Source of the DNA: Mytilus galloprovincialis
Lineage: Eukaryota > Mollusca > Bivalvia > Mytilida > Mytilidae
Direction of reading: 5' to 3'
DNA: 64,000 bases
Assembly: GCF_965363235.1 (NCBI RefSeq)
Contig: NC_134842.1
Span: 2,445,112-2,509,111, forward strand
Part shown: positions 1-12,141 of the stretch, piece by piece
Position numbering within the stretch: the first letter of the stretch is position 1
Layout of the letters: every line of letters begins with the position of its first letter
Program-made: the position numbers and the translations under genes
The notes under the pieces: model-generated
Databases searched by the model: none
Seen by the model: only the letters and a program-made list of their open reading frames with translations
What the model was told of the DNA's origin: nothing

Positions 1-262
1 AGTTACGTTCTTTTCTTCATTTTATTGAGTTACACCGCCTTTCTTCTTCTTATTGAATTACGTCCCTTTTCTTCTTATCATTCTTCTCTTTTTATTGAGT
101 TACATTCCCTTTTAATTTTTTTTAAAATGAGAGACATCCATTGAGTTACACCCTCTTTCTTCTTCCGTTTGAGTTACATTCCCTTTCTTCTTCTCGGAGA
201 GTTACACACCTTTTTCTTCTCCTCACAGAGTTTCACACTTTTTTCTTCTAATTGAGTTACAG
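1..262. repeat. Pyrimidine-rich minisatellite
   Basis: About eight imperfect copies of a unit built on TTGAGTTACA followed by a C/T-rich tail ending in CTTTCTTCTTC; spacing is irregular at roughly 25-45 bp. It lies upstream of the first visible exon of the Met-rich gene and is probably inside one of its introns. The strand asymmetry (pyrimidines on +) is marked. Confidence 0.75.
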
Positions 263-469
263 TGTGTAAAAAGTGTAAAAATGGTACAAAAGTACCAAAA
301 CAAATATTGTCAACTTACAAAAATCTTTTCGAATCTTTTCGAACTTTTCATTGTTGCGTTGAATGCACCTTATAAGCAAGGATGATAAATCTAGAAAATG
401 ACTCGGTTGGGATGTACTATAGATAAATAGATATAGTGGGTCAATATATTTGATTCTATTTTATTTTAG

Positions 470-3400
470 GAATCTCTGAAGATCAAATAAACGAAGCCGT
501 CAAAAGCCTTCCAGAAGATTTAACTCCTCTTGTTGAACAAATGAAAGAAAAACTAGGTAATACATTATAGATAAGAGTCTAGAGAAAAGTCGTTCGTATC
601 ATGCAGGATAACAAAATCATAATGCAAATGAAATATAACTAATAAATAAACCTATAAAATTACAAAAAAAACGCACTAACATACAAAGAAAGAAAAAGAA
701 AACAATACATTGCACAAACAAAATAGCAAGAAAGTAATTAAAGGAATCAATAAGAAATAAAAAATAATCCAACAAACCAACAAAGAGTGAAAAAGTGTTA
801 GTAGGTTTAAAATTGAGAACTATTGCATTACATATGATTTTTTTAAACTTTAAAAAGAACTTAAAATAGTTGGCATGCTAAAATCTGTGTTGAGAAAGAA
901 AGTGTGTGCCGGCTTCTTTCAGATTTTGTACTAAAACAGATTTTAAAAACTATATATCATAGTTGTTCAAGATTACCATGTGGAGTATGATTTTTGTTTC
1001 AGAAAATCACCCAGAGGAAGTAGAAAAAGTCATGGCCAAAGTTGAACGTACGTATCTCGTCAAGAGCTACAGGAATTACTAAAAGTGACAAGTCACGTGA
1101 TTTCAAAGCATAATAAAACTCTTATATTTCTAATTTTTATGTTTTTATTTTCGCAATTCAATATTGTTTAAACAGATAAGAAGGATTTAAAATAGAAAAG
1201 AAATCGCGTATCATACACATAAAAATAACATTGTCGACGCTCAAGTTCAAACTCAGTTTGTTGAATAAGAAAAAAAATTACTCTTCAGACAACACAACTC
1301 TGTGTCCACACTTGTTGAATAAGAACAAGAAAGAAATAACGATGAATTAGTATACAAATACATGACAAATTAACACTATTGAGTCGGTTAAAGAACTCAT
1401 CATTGCTGTATATTGATAAATAATCTGATGAGAAACCTATATTACAGTTCCAAGAGAAATGCAAGGAGACATGAAAGAATCTGCTATCGATATTCTCAAG
1501 GGACAAATGCAAGAGATGGGCATGGACATCAAAGGTTAATATACTAGTATATTATATTAGTTAGTGTTCTCGTTTGAATTGTTTTTCATTTTCATTTCGG
1601 GACATTTTATAGCTGACTATGCGGTATGGGTTTTGCTCATTGTTGAAGGCCGTACGGTGACGTCTAGTTGTTAATTTCTGTGTCATTTTGGTCTCTTGTG
1701 GAGAGTTGTCTCATTGGCAAGCATACTACGTCTTCTTCTTTTTATATTATAAGTATTTGGTAATGGTTTACTTTTACAAATTGTGACTTCAATGGAGAGT
1801 TTTTTTCATTTGTACTCATACCACAACTTCGTATATCTATTTGGATCATTTATAAGTACTCGGTTAATAATGAATTACTTCTTGAGAAATTTTTTGTTAA
1901 GGTATTAGTATTGCATTATAAGGGTTCGATGAATTAGCTGTTGATTTAAGGCACTCCCCCTAGTCTTTTCAATATTTCCCCTTTTTAGCTTTGTTTGATC
2001 AACATATATATATATATATGTGCAAAATAAACTATGAACCCTGCCAAGTAGAAATCGTTATTTCTTCACATCAACGCTGACAACACCCATATATGTTACA
2101 TATTAAAATAAAAAAAGATTAACTGAAAATGGCTACCGTATTTGCCCTATAATGGTTTACTATTATTTTTTTTTACTTGAATGGAGATTTGTCTTATTGG
2201 CACTCACACCACATCTTTTTATATCTATCTGTATGCTTGGTCATGATTTAATTATTAAAAAAACCTTAGGTTCTAACTTCCTCAGACAAAGATGAATTAA
2301 CTTAGGTGGATTTGGTTATTATTGGTTTCCCCTTTGGGGATATAGCTCTTCAGATTTTTCGGTACTTATACATCCCTAGTTTTCAAATATTTGGTTTTGA
2401 GCGGACCGATGAAGGTTGTCCAGAAAAGTGCTCCTGATGCGTTTAAGTTTTATTTAAAGTTTTAATGTATGAATACAATTTCCTGTCATAACACAGGAAA
2501 ACAAATAAGAAACGTATACACCCCCAGTACAATATGGGGATATGTACATACACTGTCATTCATAATATTACTTTATTATTGGTTGATAATGTTCAGTGGC
2601 AAATATTTCATTTATATTACACAGAAGACGAAGATATGTCCTCTGTCATGGACAAAGCAAGGACTGCCATCTCAAAAAAATTGAAAGAGGAGGGATTCGA
2701 TATCGGTAAGTAATAGAGAAAGCTACTATAAAATATAAAACTGTCGTGTATATTAAAAGTATATTGGTACGATTGCCAATGAGACAACTCTCCACAAGAG
2801 ACAGAATAACACAAAAAGTAACAGCTGTGTGTCTGTCATCTTAATCAACTAAATGCTGGGGGTGGGAATGGAAGGATTGATTTTGATAAGTAAACAAGAA
2901 AGTTAAGTATGCCATTCTAAAACAATTAAAGGACCACGTTTTAGGTAAGAAATGGAGAAAGAAAAATATGAAACCTTAAATTAATACTGTTCCTTTTTCT
3001 ATTCTAACAATTGTTTAAATTTCGTTTTGTTCTTTTCCAGATGACCCAGAAGGTATGCAAGCCAAGATGATGGCTGAGATGAGAAAAATCACCAACGCAA
3101 AACGTGAGTCTTAGTCTCGCTTTGAATAAGCAGGAAATATTTGACGGTGTTCACGATGTTAAAGAAAATCAATCTTATCAAATCATCTTGTTTATCAACA
3201 TAATTTATATTTTGCAACTTAAAAAATCATGATTATTTCATTGACTTACTAGTATTTCGTTTTCATTATGCCACATTAAACATTTTTCGGTTATAAGCCT
3301 GCCTCCTCGTTGTGTTAATTGCTATATGATTACTTGGCTGTTTTTATAGTGATCATTTGATTACCATACCAAATATTTCATGATTATTTGATTATGTGAT

Positions 3401-6400
3401 AATCTAGGACTGCAGTTTTGATAATTTAATTGTCTTGTTAAAAAATAAATTAAAGAGTATGTGATTATATTGGAAAGAAAATTGTGATTATGTGATTACT
3501 TGGACACCTCTTGCGAGGCCTCATAAGTATTTAATGTCTTCTTTCTTCCTTTCGCTAGCTGATGAGAGTGACGAGGAAGTTAAGATCAAAGTCGCCAAGG
3601 ATCTCCTCAAACAAATGAAAGAAGATGGACATGATGTCGACCCAGGTAAGATTTATATAACTATTTACTAATTGATTTTACCTTATTTTGTTAGGATGCT
3701 GTCTGTATGACGTTTAACCACTATTTATTGTTTTTTTTACTTTAAATAATCATATCCGTTTTTAGATTAAAATGAATTATAAAGTAACTTACGTCCTTAC
3801 AAAGCTTGATGCAAACTATCGAACATTTCCCTTAGCCATATTCTACTAGTACTGTAAATGAAGATTTTTTTTTTATTTTATTCAGAAAAACCACAAGAAT
3901 CAATGGAGAAATTGAAAACAGAATTGAAAAGCCAACTGAAAGCCATGGACATTGATGTTGATGAGGGTGAATTATATTTAGAAGATAATTCCGCTTCTAA
4001 TAGTTAATAATAAATGTTGATTGATTGTTGATTGCTTAACGTCCCGTGGCAAATATTTCATGCAGGTTCAGGACGACAAAGATGTGTAGTTTTGGAGTAC
4101 AGTCGTGTCCGATAATTCCGCCCCTCTGGTAACTCCGCCCACAGGGAAGATGAGCTCAATACAGATATAGATGCACGCTATAGCAGAGAGCATCAAAGAG
4201 ATACGACTATACAATGTCCAAAATACTTTTTTTTACCTCTCTACAATAGAATGAATAATGTCAGCGATCCTCACTTTTCCTCCTGCTTTTAAACCTTGTA
4301 AATCATACCTTTTCCGTATATTATTTACATAGCTTGCCTTCTGTAAGTTTAAAGGAATACATTTTTTCATTGATTTAAATGCATTTTAGAGTAGAGAATA
4401 TTTAGATAATTAAAATGCGCGTTAAACCAGCTGCCTAATTTTTCATATTTGACTTTCAGAGGACCTTAAAGCCAATGATTTCAAAGCCATTTTACAGAAA
4501 CTTGTCGCCAGTGGCAAAGTCGGTAAGTTGTTTTTAAAATTGTTGAATAAGCTACCTCTTACTCTATAAGTAAAAAAGAAAGAAAAAAAGAACAGAACAG
4601 AACAGCGAAATGCACAATTTTCTATAAAAAGATTGATAAATTTGTAAAACCTATTTATCACATATTATATCAATGATATTATGTTATAGTTATTGACCAA
4701 GCAAGTCGGTAAAGGGGATTTAATCTGCACGGCTCGTGTGACCGAAGGAGTTCGGGTTAAAGGGTCACACGAGCCGTGCAAACTAATATGTTTGGCAGAA
4801 CAGGTTGTAACTGGTTGAAACGTAGTACATCTTTCAGTAACTGCGAGTTCCCTTAGATCAGTGCAAATGTGTCTTTTGTTTTCATTTATTGTTTTGTTAT
4901 ATATCAGGCTGTTTTTTCTAGTTTGAATTGTTTCCAATTTGTCATGACGTTGCTATTGTAGCTGACTATACGATATTGAATTTGCTAATTGCAGAAGGCC
5001 GTGCTATGACCTATATAGCTGCTAATGTCCCAATCAATTGAATTATAAGGGATATTCTCGATGGATATCATATCGACACGAAAGAAATAAATAAAAAAAA
5101 AACACACACAAACACATGGTTACACTGTTTGTTTTCTTTTTAAGGAAACCCAATGCATTTAATGATGTCTGCCATGGCTACTTTCAGCAGTAAGTATTAA
5201 TAGTAAATTGTTCTATCTTATTTGGTCTAGTTTGTAAGTCTGGAGGAGGGTGAAAGATTGCTGATACACGTCCAGTGGCAACTATAACAAGCATATTACA
5301 TACATGACGTACATAAATCACCAATCAATCGACTGTACTAGAACGCCGCCATGATCACAATGTTGACTGTGCTGGTTCACAAATACCATTAGATAAATAA
5401 CAAAAACTCCAGAGAAATGAGGAAAAGGAAAAAAAATCATAACGCTTTTTTCTCAATTATGAATAAATAGATTGATGATTATTTAAAAATCTGTTGACTA
5501 TTTCCCGCACATCTCAACAGTCAACATGTAATAACTTTTAATGATTGAATAGCTTGAGAACACACGGTTTAGTTATCTGCTATCATTGTCTAAAACTATA
5601 TGTAATTGTTTTAATCACACATTTTTTCAGGCGGAGAAATCCCACATGGAGGTCCAATGCCACCACCAATGATGATGCCACAAGAAATGCTACACCCAGG
5701 TAGATATTAGTTTATTTACATTTAAATAAATGTTATTTTCTTTCTATCAATATTCTAAAACTCTATATTATAATGAATACAGACTTTTTATTTTTGAGTC
5801 CTGCTGAAAAATGTATTTGGTAATTTTTCTCAAACTTATACTGTCAAATTATACAAGATACAAATTCAGCACGAATAATTAAATGCAGGGTAAATATCCC
5901 CCTCTATAATTTTCATCTTTTCACATGCCCAGATGCACGTTTGATGATTTCAATTTTATTTTTCAGTATACAGAAGGCAGCCACTTAACTCATACGTTGA
6001 AGGTACGATAATCAGCACGAAGTTTTCTATTGATCACTTACAAATATTAGAGAGCAGCTCAAGAAAGTCGAAAAGATTACATATGTATATCGTTGACCTA
6101 AAATATATTTACTGTTTAATAGACCGGTTTAAATACGGTAATGCCTTTGTCGTGTTTTACAGTTAATATGCGGATCCAGCCCCCCCCCCCCTTTCGTAGG
6201 GAAAAATGGTTGATTATATAGGGAGTCACTAAAGCAAGACTGTAGCGGGTCCCCTCCCTTATACAAAGTTCTTTGCAGTCTTAAGTTCTGAGTATTCACT
6301 GGACGTCTAATTGGTGGACACTCTCTAAATGCGCTTGTAGCGCAATCATTTGTATGAAAACCATTCATTTATAGTGAAAATCCGGAATACATCCCCATCT

Positions 6401-7178
6401 TCCATTAATATGTATAAAAACTTACATTCAGGGACTTTTTTTAAATGTATATGGTTACTACTGTAATATGTATTACCTGTGAAATCTCAATAACAAAATA
6501 TGTATTCTCACTTTGATAAGGTGCCGAGGATGCTTTGGTTCATGTGTTCGGAGATGATGATGATGTTATCCAGAATCTGTTGGAGATTAAAGCCGGAGCA
6601 ATGAGAGGTGTCCTCCCAGAACAAGCACTCTTCAGACTGATGAAGGACCTGATGCACTAGTATGTAGATTTATCATAAGATGAAAATCATTATATTCTTA
6701 GTATGAAACAATTTGATAATATACGTGTTTAAAAGGAAATACTCTGGATTGCATGTTGTCTGAAATGTATGTGCCAATGTCTGTGACGGGACTCTACTGC
6801 AGTAAATGTCAAGAACAACAAAAAACAAAAGCTTTACAAAACAAACATGTAGGTTTAAGATTTAAGTATTATGAGCTTTCATCAATAAGGAACTACTCAA
6901 CATTAATCCTATTTTTTTTTGCATATTGCCAAAACAAGTAACAGAATGCATGGAAGTCACTATCCATTGAATTACAAATTGCTAATTTTGTTTTGGAAAC
7001 ATTGAAACCTCTATTAATATAAACACTATTATATTTCAGCCGTCTAGAGGCCCGTGTTCTCATTGCCCAGAACAGAATCCTTGAAGAGAAAGTAGCTGCA
7101 TCCCAATTCCACGCCATGCCACCATTTGCCAGAAGCCCATTCGGTCTGAGAGTTCTTGGATGTAGACACCACCATTAA
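470..7178 (+). CDS. Met-rich acidic secreted-type protein, paralogue A (5' end outside window)
   Basis: Thirteen exons joined in one open frame: 470-556, 1003-1047, 1448-1534, 2625-2705, 3041-3103, 3559-3645, 3886-3966, 4460-4522, 5145-5189, 5631-5699, 5967-6002, 6521-6659 and 7040-7178 (stop TAA). Introns are GT..AG. All but the last are phase 1; the last is phase 2. The visible part encodes about 340 residues. It starts inside the segment GISEDQINEAV, which matches exon 4 of paralogue B, so the signal peptide and first exons must lie left of the window. Short charged helical segments rich in E, D, K and M come first, then a Pro/Met stretch (GGPMPPPMMMPQEM), then a conserved domain AEDALVHVFGDDDDV...LMKDLMHYRLEARVLIAQN. 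The tail ends CRHHH and holds the only cysteine in the visible part. Function and family are not recognised. Secretion is inferred from paralogue B. Confidence 0.85.
1563..1745 (+). repeat. Dispersed mussel repeat, family 1 copy
   Basis: Starts with TCTCGTTTGAATTGTTTT, contains GCTGACTATGCGGTATGGG and GTTGAAGGCCGTACGGTGAC, and ends with GTTGTCTCATTGGCA plus a T-rich tail. Other copies lie at 4915, 35946 (-), 43764, 46336 and 63913. It is short and non-coding; whether it is a SINE or a MITE is not resolved. It sits in an intron of paralogue A. Confidence 0.75.
1750..2240 (+). repeat. Two tails of dispersed repeat family 2 in an intron
   Basis: Two partial copies (about 1755-1845 and 2145-2235) of the 3' part of a repeat. 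Each has TAATGGTTTACT, a short A/T run, TTGAATGGAGA or a variant, then CTCATACCACA or CTCACACCACA. The full family is seen at 22317 and 23386. Confidence 0.5.
2758..2830 (-). repeat. Fragment of dispersed repeat family 1
   Basis: Contains TTGCCAATGAGACAACTCTC and CACAAGAGACAGAATAACAC, the reverse complement of the family 1 tail. It lies just downstream of the exon ending at 2705. Confidence 0.6.
2885..2945 (+). pseudogene. Decayed duplicate of the paralogue A exon at 2625-2705
   Basis: The segment with AAAGTTAAGTATGCCATTCT, a short K/L-rich codon run and a GTAAG donor followed by AAATGGAGAAAG matches, with substitutions, the 3' half of the exon at 2625-2705 and the start of its intron (GTAAGTAATAGAGAAAG). 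Its local frame contains stops, and I see no matching acceptor, so it is unlikely to be spliced in. It suggests the helical segments of this protein grew by exon duplication. Confidence 0.45.
4018..4082 (+). repeat. Dispersed repeat family 4 copy
   Basis: Contains TTGATTGTTGATTGCTTAAC, then GTGGCAAATATTTCATGCAG and a CAGGACGAC end. Related copies lie at 53425 and 55140, with a short piece near 2595. Confidence 0.55.
4726..4780. repeat. GC-rich perfect hairpin in an intron
   Basis: The left arm TGCACGGCTCGTGTGACC (4726-4743) and right arm GGTCACACGAGCCGTGCA (4763-4780) are exact reverse complements over 18 bp, with a 19-base loop. It is far more GC-rich than the intron around it. It could be a core of a small foldback element or a structured RNA element in the pre-mRNA of paralogue A. 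Confidence 0.8.
4915..5036 (+). repeat. Diverged dispersed repeat family 1 copy
   Basis: TTCTAGTTTGAATTGTTT, then TAGCTGACTATACGATAT and GCAGAAGGCCGTGCTATGAC. It is more diverged than the copies at 1563 and 46336, so probably older. Intronic. Confidence 0.6.
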
Positions 7179-7242
7179 ACGGGCGATACAAACTGCTGCT
7201 GCTCTAGAATCTGTGTTCCACTCTATGCTTTGTTGTGATACC

Positions 7243-7363
7243 AATAAACATCAGGTTTCAAAATCTTACTGTCAAACATTACAGTTGTCTTTCCTTTTCT
7301 TTTAATTGATGTTATGTATTAATTATCTTTGTTTGTGTGCCACATTACTGTAGACTCAATAAA
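7243..7363 (+). promoter_or_regulatory. Poly(A) signals of paralogue A
   Basis: AATAAA at 7243-7248, 65 bases after the stop codon, and a second AATAAA at 7358-7363. The first is the likelier signal because of the short 3' UTR it gives. Confidence 0.6.
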
Positions 7364-9595
7364 AAACGAGTGGATTCACTGATGTTAGACTGTTAATTAT
7401 TCTATACAGGATACGTTTATTTTCAAACAGAGCGCCATAAGAATCACTGCATGTGGACTAAAAAAAGAGCTCACTAAAAATACAACCTTTAAGTTCTAAA
7501 CGTAAAAACCTTTGGAAACATAAAAGCTAAAACACAACAAAGTGGCAACCAATTGGTTTTTTTTAAACCCAAAACAGCCCTCGATCAAATGAGAAGATGA
7601 CTGGCGAAGAATTGTTCATCAACCAACCAATTTTCATATATTTGAACCTTGTATTATCCAACATTGCGAAGAAAGGTTTTAATAAGGATCTTTGATCTGA
7701 ATTTAATTAATTACGCGTTTAGGTCGAATAAAAAGAAGACAATCAATTAGCCTTCAGCCTCCCCCAACCGCCCCCATCCCCCAAAAAACAAAACAAAAAA
7801 GATTAACAAAAACATTAACAAAAAAAAAAACACACACAAAAAACACAAAGATGTCAAAGTCTATAACTCGAACTGAAGTTTAGTTACTTGAATATTCGAT
7901 CACCTCACCCGATGACGTATTTATATAAGATGAGAGCACAGTATTTATCATATCTCAAATGGAGCATTTGATTTAAAAACATAATCAGAAACAGTACGAT
8001 TCTTGATTCGTACAAAAATAAGGAAATGTGATATATTTGCCAATGAGACCACCATTCATTTTATTTCAAATGGTGTGGATTATATATAGTGAATATCATT
8101 TTGACGTTAAGGTGGCGAGTTCTTATAATTGCGCTTGAATAAAAAAAAACCAATTGTATCAAGAGCTCTACTTTTCAATCTCATGTGTTTAGATTATAAG
8201 CATGCATTTAACCCTGTAATCATGCTGACTGAACTAATTGCCAATAACGCATCTATTCTGCAAATCTCTAGGTGGGTTTCAAATCTGACACAAAATGGAG
8301 AAAAGGGATAGTGAGTATATGAATACATCACGCAAGATCAATGCGCAAACATGCTTTTCATTTCAAAATCCCATATGATGTCCAAAATATAGGTTGCAAT
8401 TTAAAGCGTAGCAGTTAATGACAACTCGACTTACTGATAATATTAAGAAGATATATAGCGCATAACACAATGTAGAATTCTGACTATACAAAGAACCCAC
8501 GTGACCCTTACCGTACAGACAAAAACAATATCGTTGAAATGAAATAGAATAACACGAGCCTCTTAAAACCCTCGGGATGAATGCAGGTGCAACGGATGGG
8601 AAAGCAATTCCTGCTCCATCAATGACACGTGGTCGTATTAGGTGATGAACAAGGAAAACTGACCGATGGACGGGATTTATGGTACGACAAATCAAGCATG
8701 TCCGTGGTCAACTGTGAAGAATAATCCCGTAATCTTCGATGATTCTTCGTAAAGCTGTCACGAAACCCATAAATTACAAAATTAATATTCAATATATATT
8801 TAATTTGGAGGTCGTGTTGTTTCTCAGAAATTATTTAACATTCTTATTCACAAAGATATGCCGTCTTCTTAAATATAACAATATATTTGAAAAATTTGTA
8901 GAATGCTTGAAATAGAATTCATACTAAATCTTAAAATAAGCTAACATGGCTATGGTACAGAAACTTCAGTCATGAAAGTATTTCGATAGTACTTATATAA
9001 CCTAAGACACATAAATATAAGGTAATTATTTAAGGAAGTTTAGATTAAGACATTACATGTGAAGGAAGTAAACTTATAGCTTAAGGCAACTTTATAAAAA
9101 CCATGCATTAATCGATTAACAGTTAGAAATCTTAAACTTGTCGTAAACATGTAAACGGAAGAAACTAACCTCATTGACAGTACTATTTTAACAAGTATCG
9201 AATAAGTTAAAAAAAATCTTGTTTTATGCTTTGAAATTTTTCCATCTGTATTTACTGTGAAGGGCAAGATTATTTCAGTATTACAACCATTGAACAAATC
9301 AAAATTATTCTGATTTAAAAAATAAATTAAATTGATAGCGATTTATTTTTAAACACGCAATTTATATGATGTAGATTCCGTGTTCACGCTTAGCTTCCTT
9401 CAAATGCCTTTCAGGAGAAGCGTTGACACAAGATCTATTTCAATCGGATTTTCAGTTTGCAGTTTAAAAAACCCAAACTAAATAAAAGTTTGAAAAAGAG
9501 AAATGCAAACAAACGTAAATCTGATTCGCATGTGCACAAATAAAAATCCATTTACAGTCTTACACATGCACATTATTGCACACCTGACAGATCTC
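7364..9595. other. Intergenic stretch without supported gene
   Basis: AT-rich spacer between the two paralogues. It holds a short family 1 tail fragment near 8028-8070 and an A-rich stretch at 7785-7850. An open frame of 110 codons at 8363-8695 (-) has no recognised domain and looks like repeat-derived sequence. Confidence 0.5.
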
Positions 9596-10098
9596 TTCAC
9601 ACACATCATCTGTTAATCAAGTCAATTTCTATCTGCCCTGAAATTTTCAGATGAATCGGACAATGTTGGGTTTCTACCCCTTTTTGGTAATTTTAAGGAA
9701 ATTTTGCCGGTTTTGGGTATTATCTTAAATATTATTATAGATAGAGATAAACTGTAAACAGCAATAATGTTCAGCAAAGTAAGATCTCCAAATAAGTCAA
9801 CATGACCAAAATGGTCAGTTGATCCCTTAAGGAGTTATTGCGCTTTATAGTTATTTTGTAACAATTTTCATTAATTTGGTAAATGTTTGTAATTTTTACA
9901 AAAAATTTTCCTGTGTAACTGAAGGGCCAAGTTTATTATAGATAGAGAAAATTGTAAGTAGCAAGAATGTTTAGTAAAGTAAGATCTACAAACACATCAT
10001 CATCACCAAAACACAATTTTGTAATGAATTCATCTGTGTTCTTTGTTTCATATGCACATAGACCAAGGTGAGCGACAAAGGCTCTCAAGAGCCTCTAG
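9596..10098 (+). repeat. Dispersed bivalve-type repeat
   Basis: Ends with the sharp motif GGTGAGCGACAAAGGCTCTC followed by AAGAGCCTCTAGTTTTC. It contains two partial direct copies of TATTATAGATAGAGA...GTAAGATCT...AAATA (near 9735 and 9938). I recognise this ending as a frequent dispersed repeat in bivalve sequence; the transposon class is unknown. Confidence 0.55.
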
Positions 10099-10195
10099 TT
10101 TTCACTCCTTATGCTTCAGATATCCATTTAGAAAAATATTACTTTTACTCTGCAAGGTCAAACCTGCCTGTCCCAAGCCCGTATAAAAGAGAAAG

Positions 10196-10325
10196 TCGGT
10201 CATAAAAAACAAATATTGCAAAAGGCGCAAATGTCTTTTCTTAAAAAGCGCAAATGTCCAATGATTTGAAGCGGAAGTGTCCAAAATAAAAAGCGGAAAT
10301 GTCATATAAAAAAGCGCAAACGTCC
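10196..10325 (+). repeat. Short tandem repeat of an AAAGCGCAAATGTC-like unit
   Basis: Four imperfect copies: GGCGCAAATGTC, AAGCGCAAATGTCC, AGCGGAAATGTC and AAGCGCAAACGTCC, spaced about 20-45 bp apart. Confidence 0.5.
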
Positions 10326-11660
10326 CGTGTCGTCATCTTTGTACCTATAAAAGAAGAAAGTAAAGGGTTTAAACATTTCAGTTACCAAACATCCCTGACT
10401 TTTCCTTTATAACCATACTTTCCAATATGGATATAAAAAGTCTTAAATCACTTAGATCACTATGCAAGAGACAATCAAAAATAAAAATAGATAAAATAAA
10501 CATTATGTATAAAGTATTAAGAAGATGGTACATTATTTAGGCATGGTCTAATACTTTGAAAACCATAAAAAATAAAGACATGTAATGGACAAAAAATGGG
10601 TTAGATCAACCTTTTGTCATTTAAACAAAAAATGTTAGCCAACTCCTTCTGGCCCAACAGGAGATTTTGTCCTAAATGGCATTTTTTTTCAATTTTGTTT
10701 CTGTTTTCTATTATCTTGGAACTATAAGAGATATGGATAATAGAGCCAATCAGGACAAGGTCTATAAACAAAATTGTCATTGGAGTTATTGCGCTTTTAG
10801 AATGATTTTTAAGCATTTACGGAATTTTAGAAGAAAACTATTATAATAATAATAGGAAATAAAAAAGGATGAATAAAGCAAAAATGATTACCGAGGCAAT
10901 ATCTACAAATCAGTCAGTCAATTCGTTTAAGGTGTTTTTTCTTACTTACTGTTTTATGGAATATACACCAAGTCTCATTTTATGCCTGTTTCACACATAT
11001 CATATTATTATAATACTTATCAGATCTTATCAAAGCATCGCCATTTAGGTCCAAAATATTAAGGTACATAATTCCTATACAAAGAATTTTTTTATTCGCG
11101 TTAGATCGCCAGTTTTCACAGTGCATATATGTGAATTTCAAGTAAATGTTCTAAATAAACATGTGATACGGACTGTAAAATTGCAGACATGAACAGCATG
11201 TGAAATGCTTTATTTTCTTAAGAATTTACTAAACATTGGGGAAAAAATCAAACGAAAAGAAAACTCCTTTTATATACAGCATACCTCAAAACTGCATATG
11301 TATAGACATACATACCAAGAAAGAATATTCCCTCAAAATGTTTAATTCGATTATGTTCTTATTTATAAAATTCTATTAAATCCGAATAAAGTCTGCTCAT
11401 ATCGTTATGTCTCATAAATTAAAATGCATTAAGAAACATATTTTACAAAACATATGTAAAAAAAAAAATGAATAAAATCAAATGAAAAATGAATGAGAAA
11501 ATGTCTCTTTCAAAAAAAAAAAAAAAAAAAATATATATGACGGTGCATATCTGATTAAATTACCGTCAAAAACAACACTTGTAAAATGTGCAGTTCCGAC
11601 GGCTATGTTATATAACACAATGTAATACGCGGACGTTGTAAAAATGACATGATATCTACC
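10326..11660. other. Upstream spacer of paralogue B
   Basis: AT-rich, with no supported gene. It includes a poly(A) run at 11511-11530 just before the promoter region. I see no coding frame with recognisable content. Confidence 0.4.
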
Positions 11661-11668
11661 GAGGGTAG

Positions 11669-11676
11669 TATATAAG
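11669..11676 (+). promoter_or_regulatory. TATA box of paralogue B
   Basis: TATATAAG lies about 25-35 bp upstream of a short exon ending in a strong donor (GTAAGT at 11723). Spacing and consensus fit a TATA-driven promoter, as often found for highly expressed tissue-specific secreted proteins. Confidence 0.6.
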
Positions 11677-11699
11677 GTCTGATATGTATCAATGTCGTC

Positions 11700-11722
11700 A
11701 CATAAAGTCAAAAACAACACAA
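11700..11722 (+). other. Non-coding first exon (5' UTR) of paralogue B
   Basis: The transcription start is inferred about 30 bp after the TATA box, near 11700. The exon ends at 11722 before GTAAGTAG. It would splice to the acceptor TCTTTACAG ending at 12140, one base before the start codon. The exact start is inferred, not seen. Confidence 0.45.
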
Positions 11723-11926
11723 GTAAGTAGTTGTCGTTTAATTCTATCTATATATATTCTTTTATATCTTTTAATTTAGGTATCATTAATTTTCAACATT
11801 CTTATATATAAATATTTTCATAAATGTATAGTTGAATAATCAGTATATGATAAAAATGATAAATATATAAATTATTCCATTCGAGAAAAAAAGTTAAAAT
11901 TATGACAAAAATGTGAAAACGATAAA

Positions 11927-12070
11927 TATAAAATGTGAAAACGATATATAAAATGTGAAAACGATATATAAAATTTATTTTTCATATTGAAAGTACTGAT
12001 AAAAGGAAAAATGAAATCTACTCGGTAAACTAAATTAAAATGGAATCTACTCGGTAAACTAAATTAAAAA
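11927..12070 (+). repeat. Small tandem repeats in the first intron of paralogue B
   Basis: Three copies of AAATGTGAAAACGATATAT-like units (about 11930-11980), then two copies of a 30-bp unit containing CTACTCGGTAAACTAAATTA (12018-12070). Confidence 0.65.
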
Positions 12071-12141
12071 TAATAAAAATACAAAAAACAAAATACAGTT
12101 CACATGCATGTATTAGTAAAATCTGAATTTGTCTTTACAGA

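Noticed and set aside
8363-8695. 110-codon frame on the - strand
   Set aside because: No known domain or splice context; the wording resembles repeat-derived sequence.
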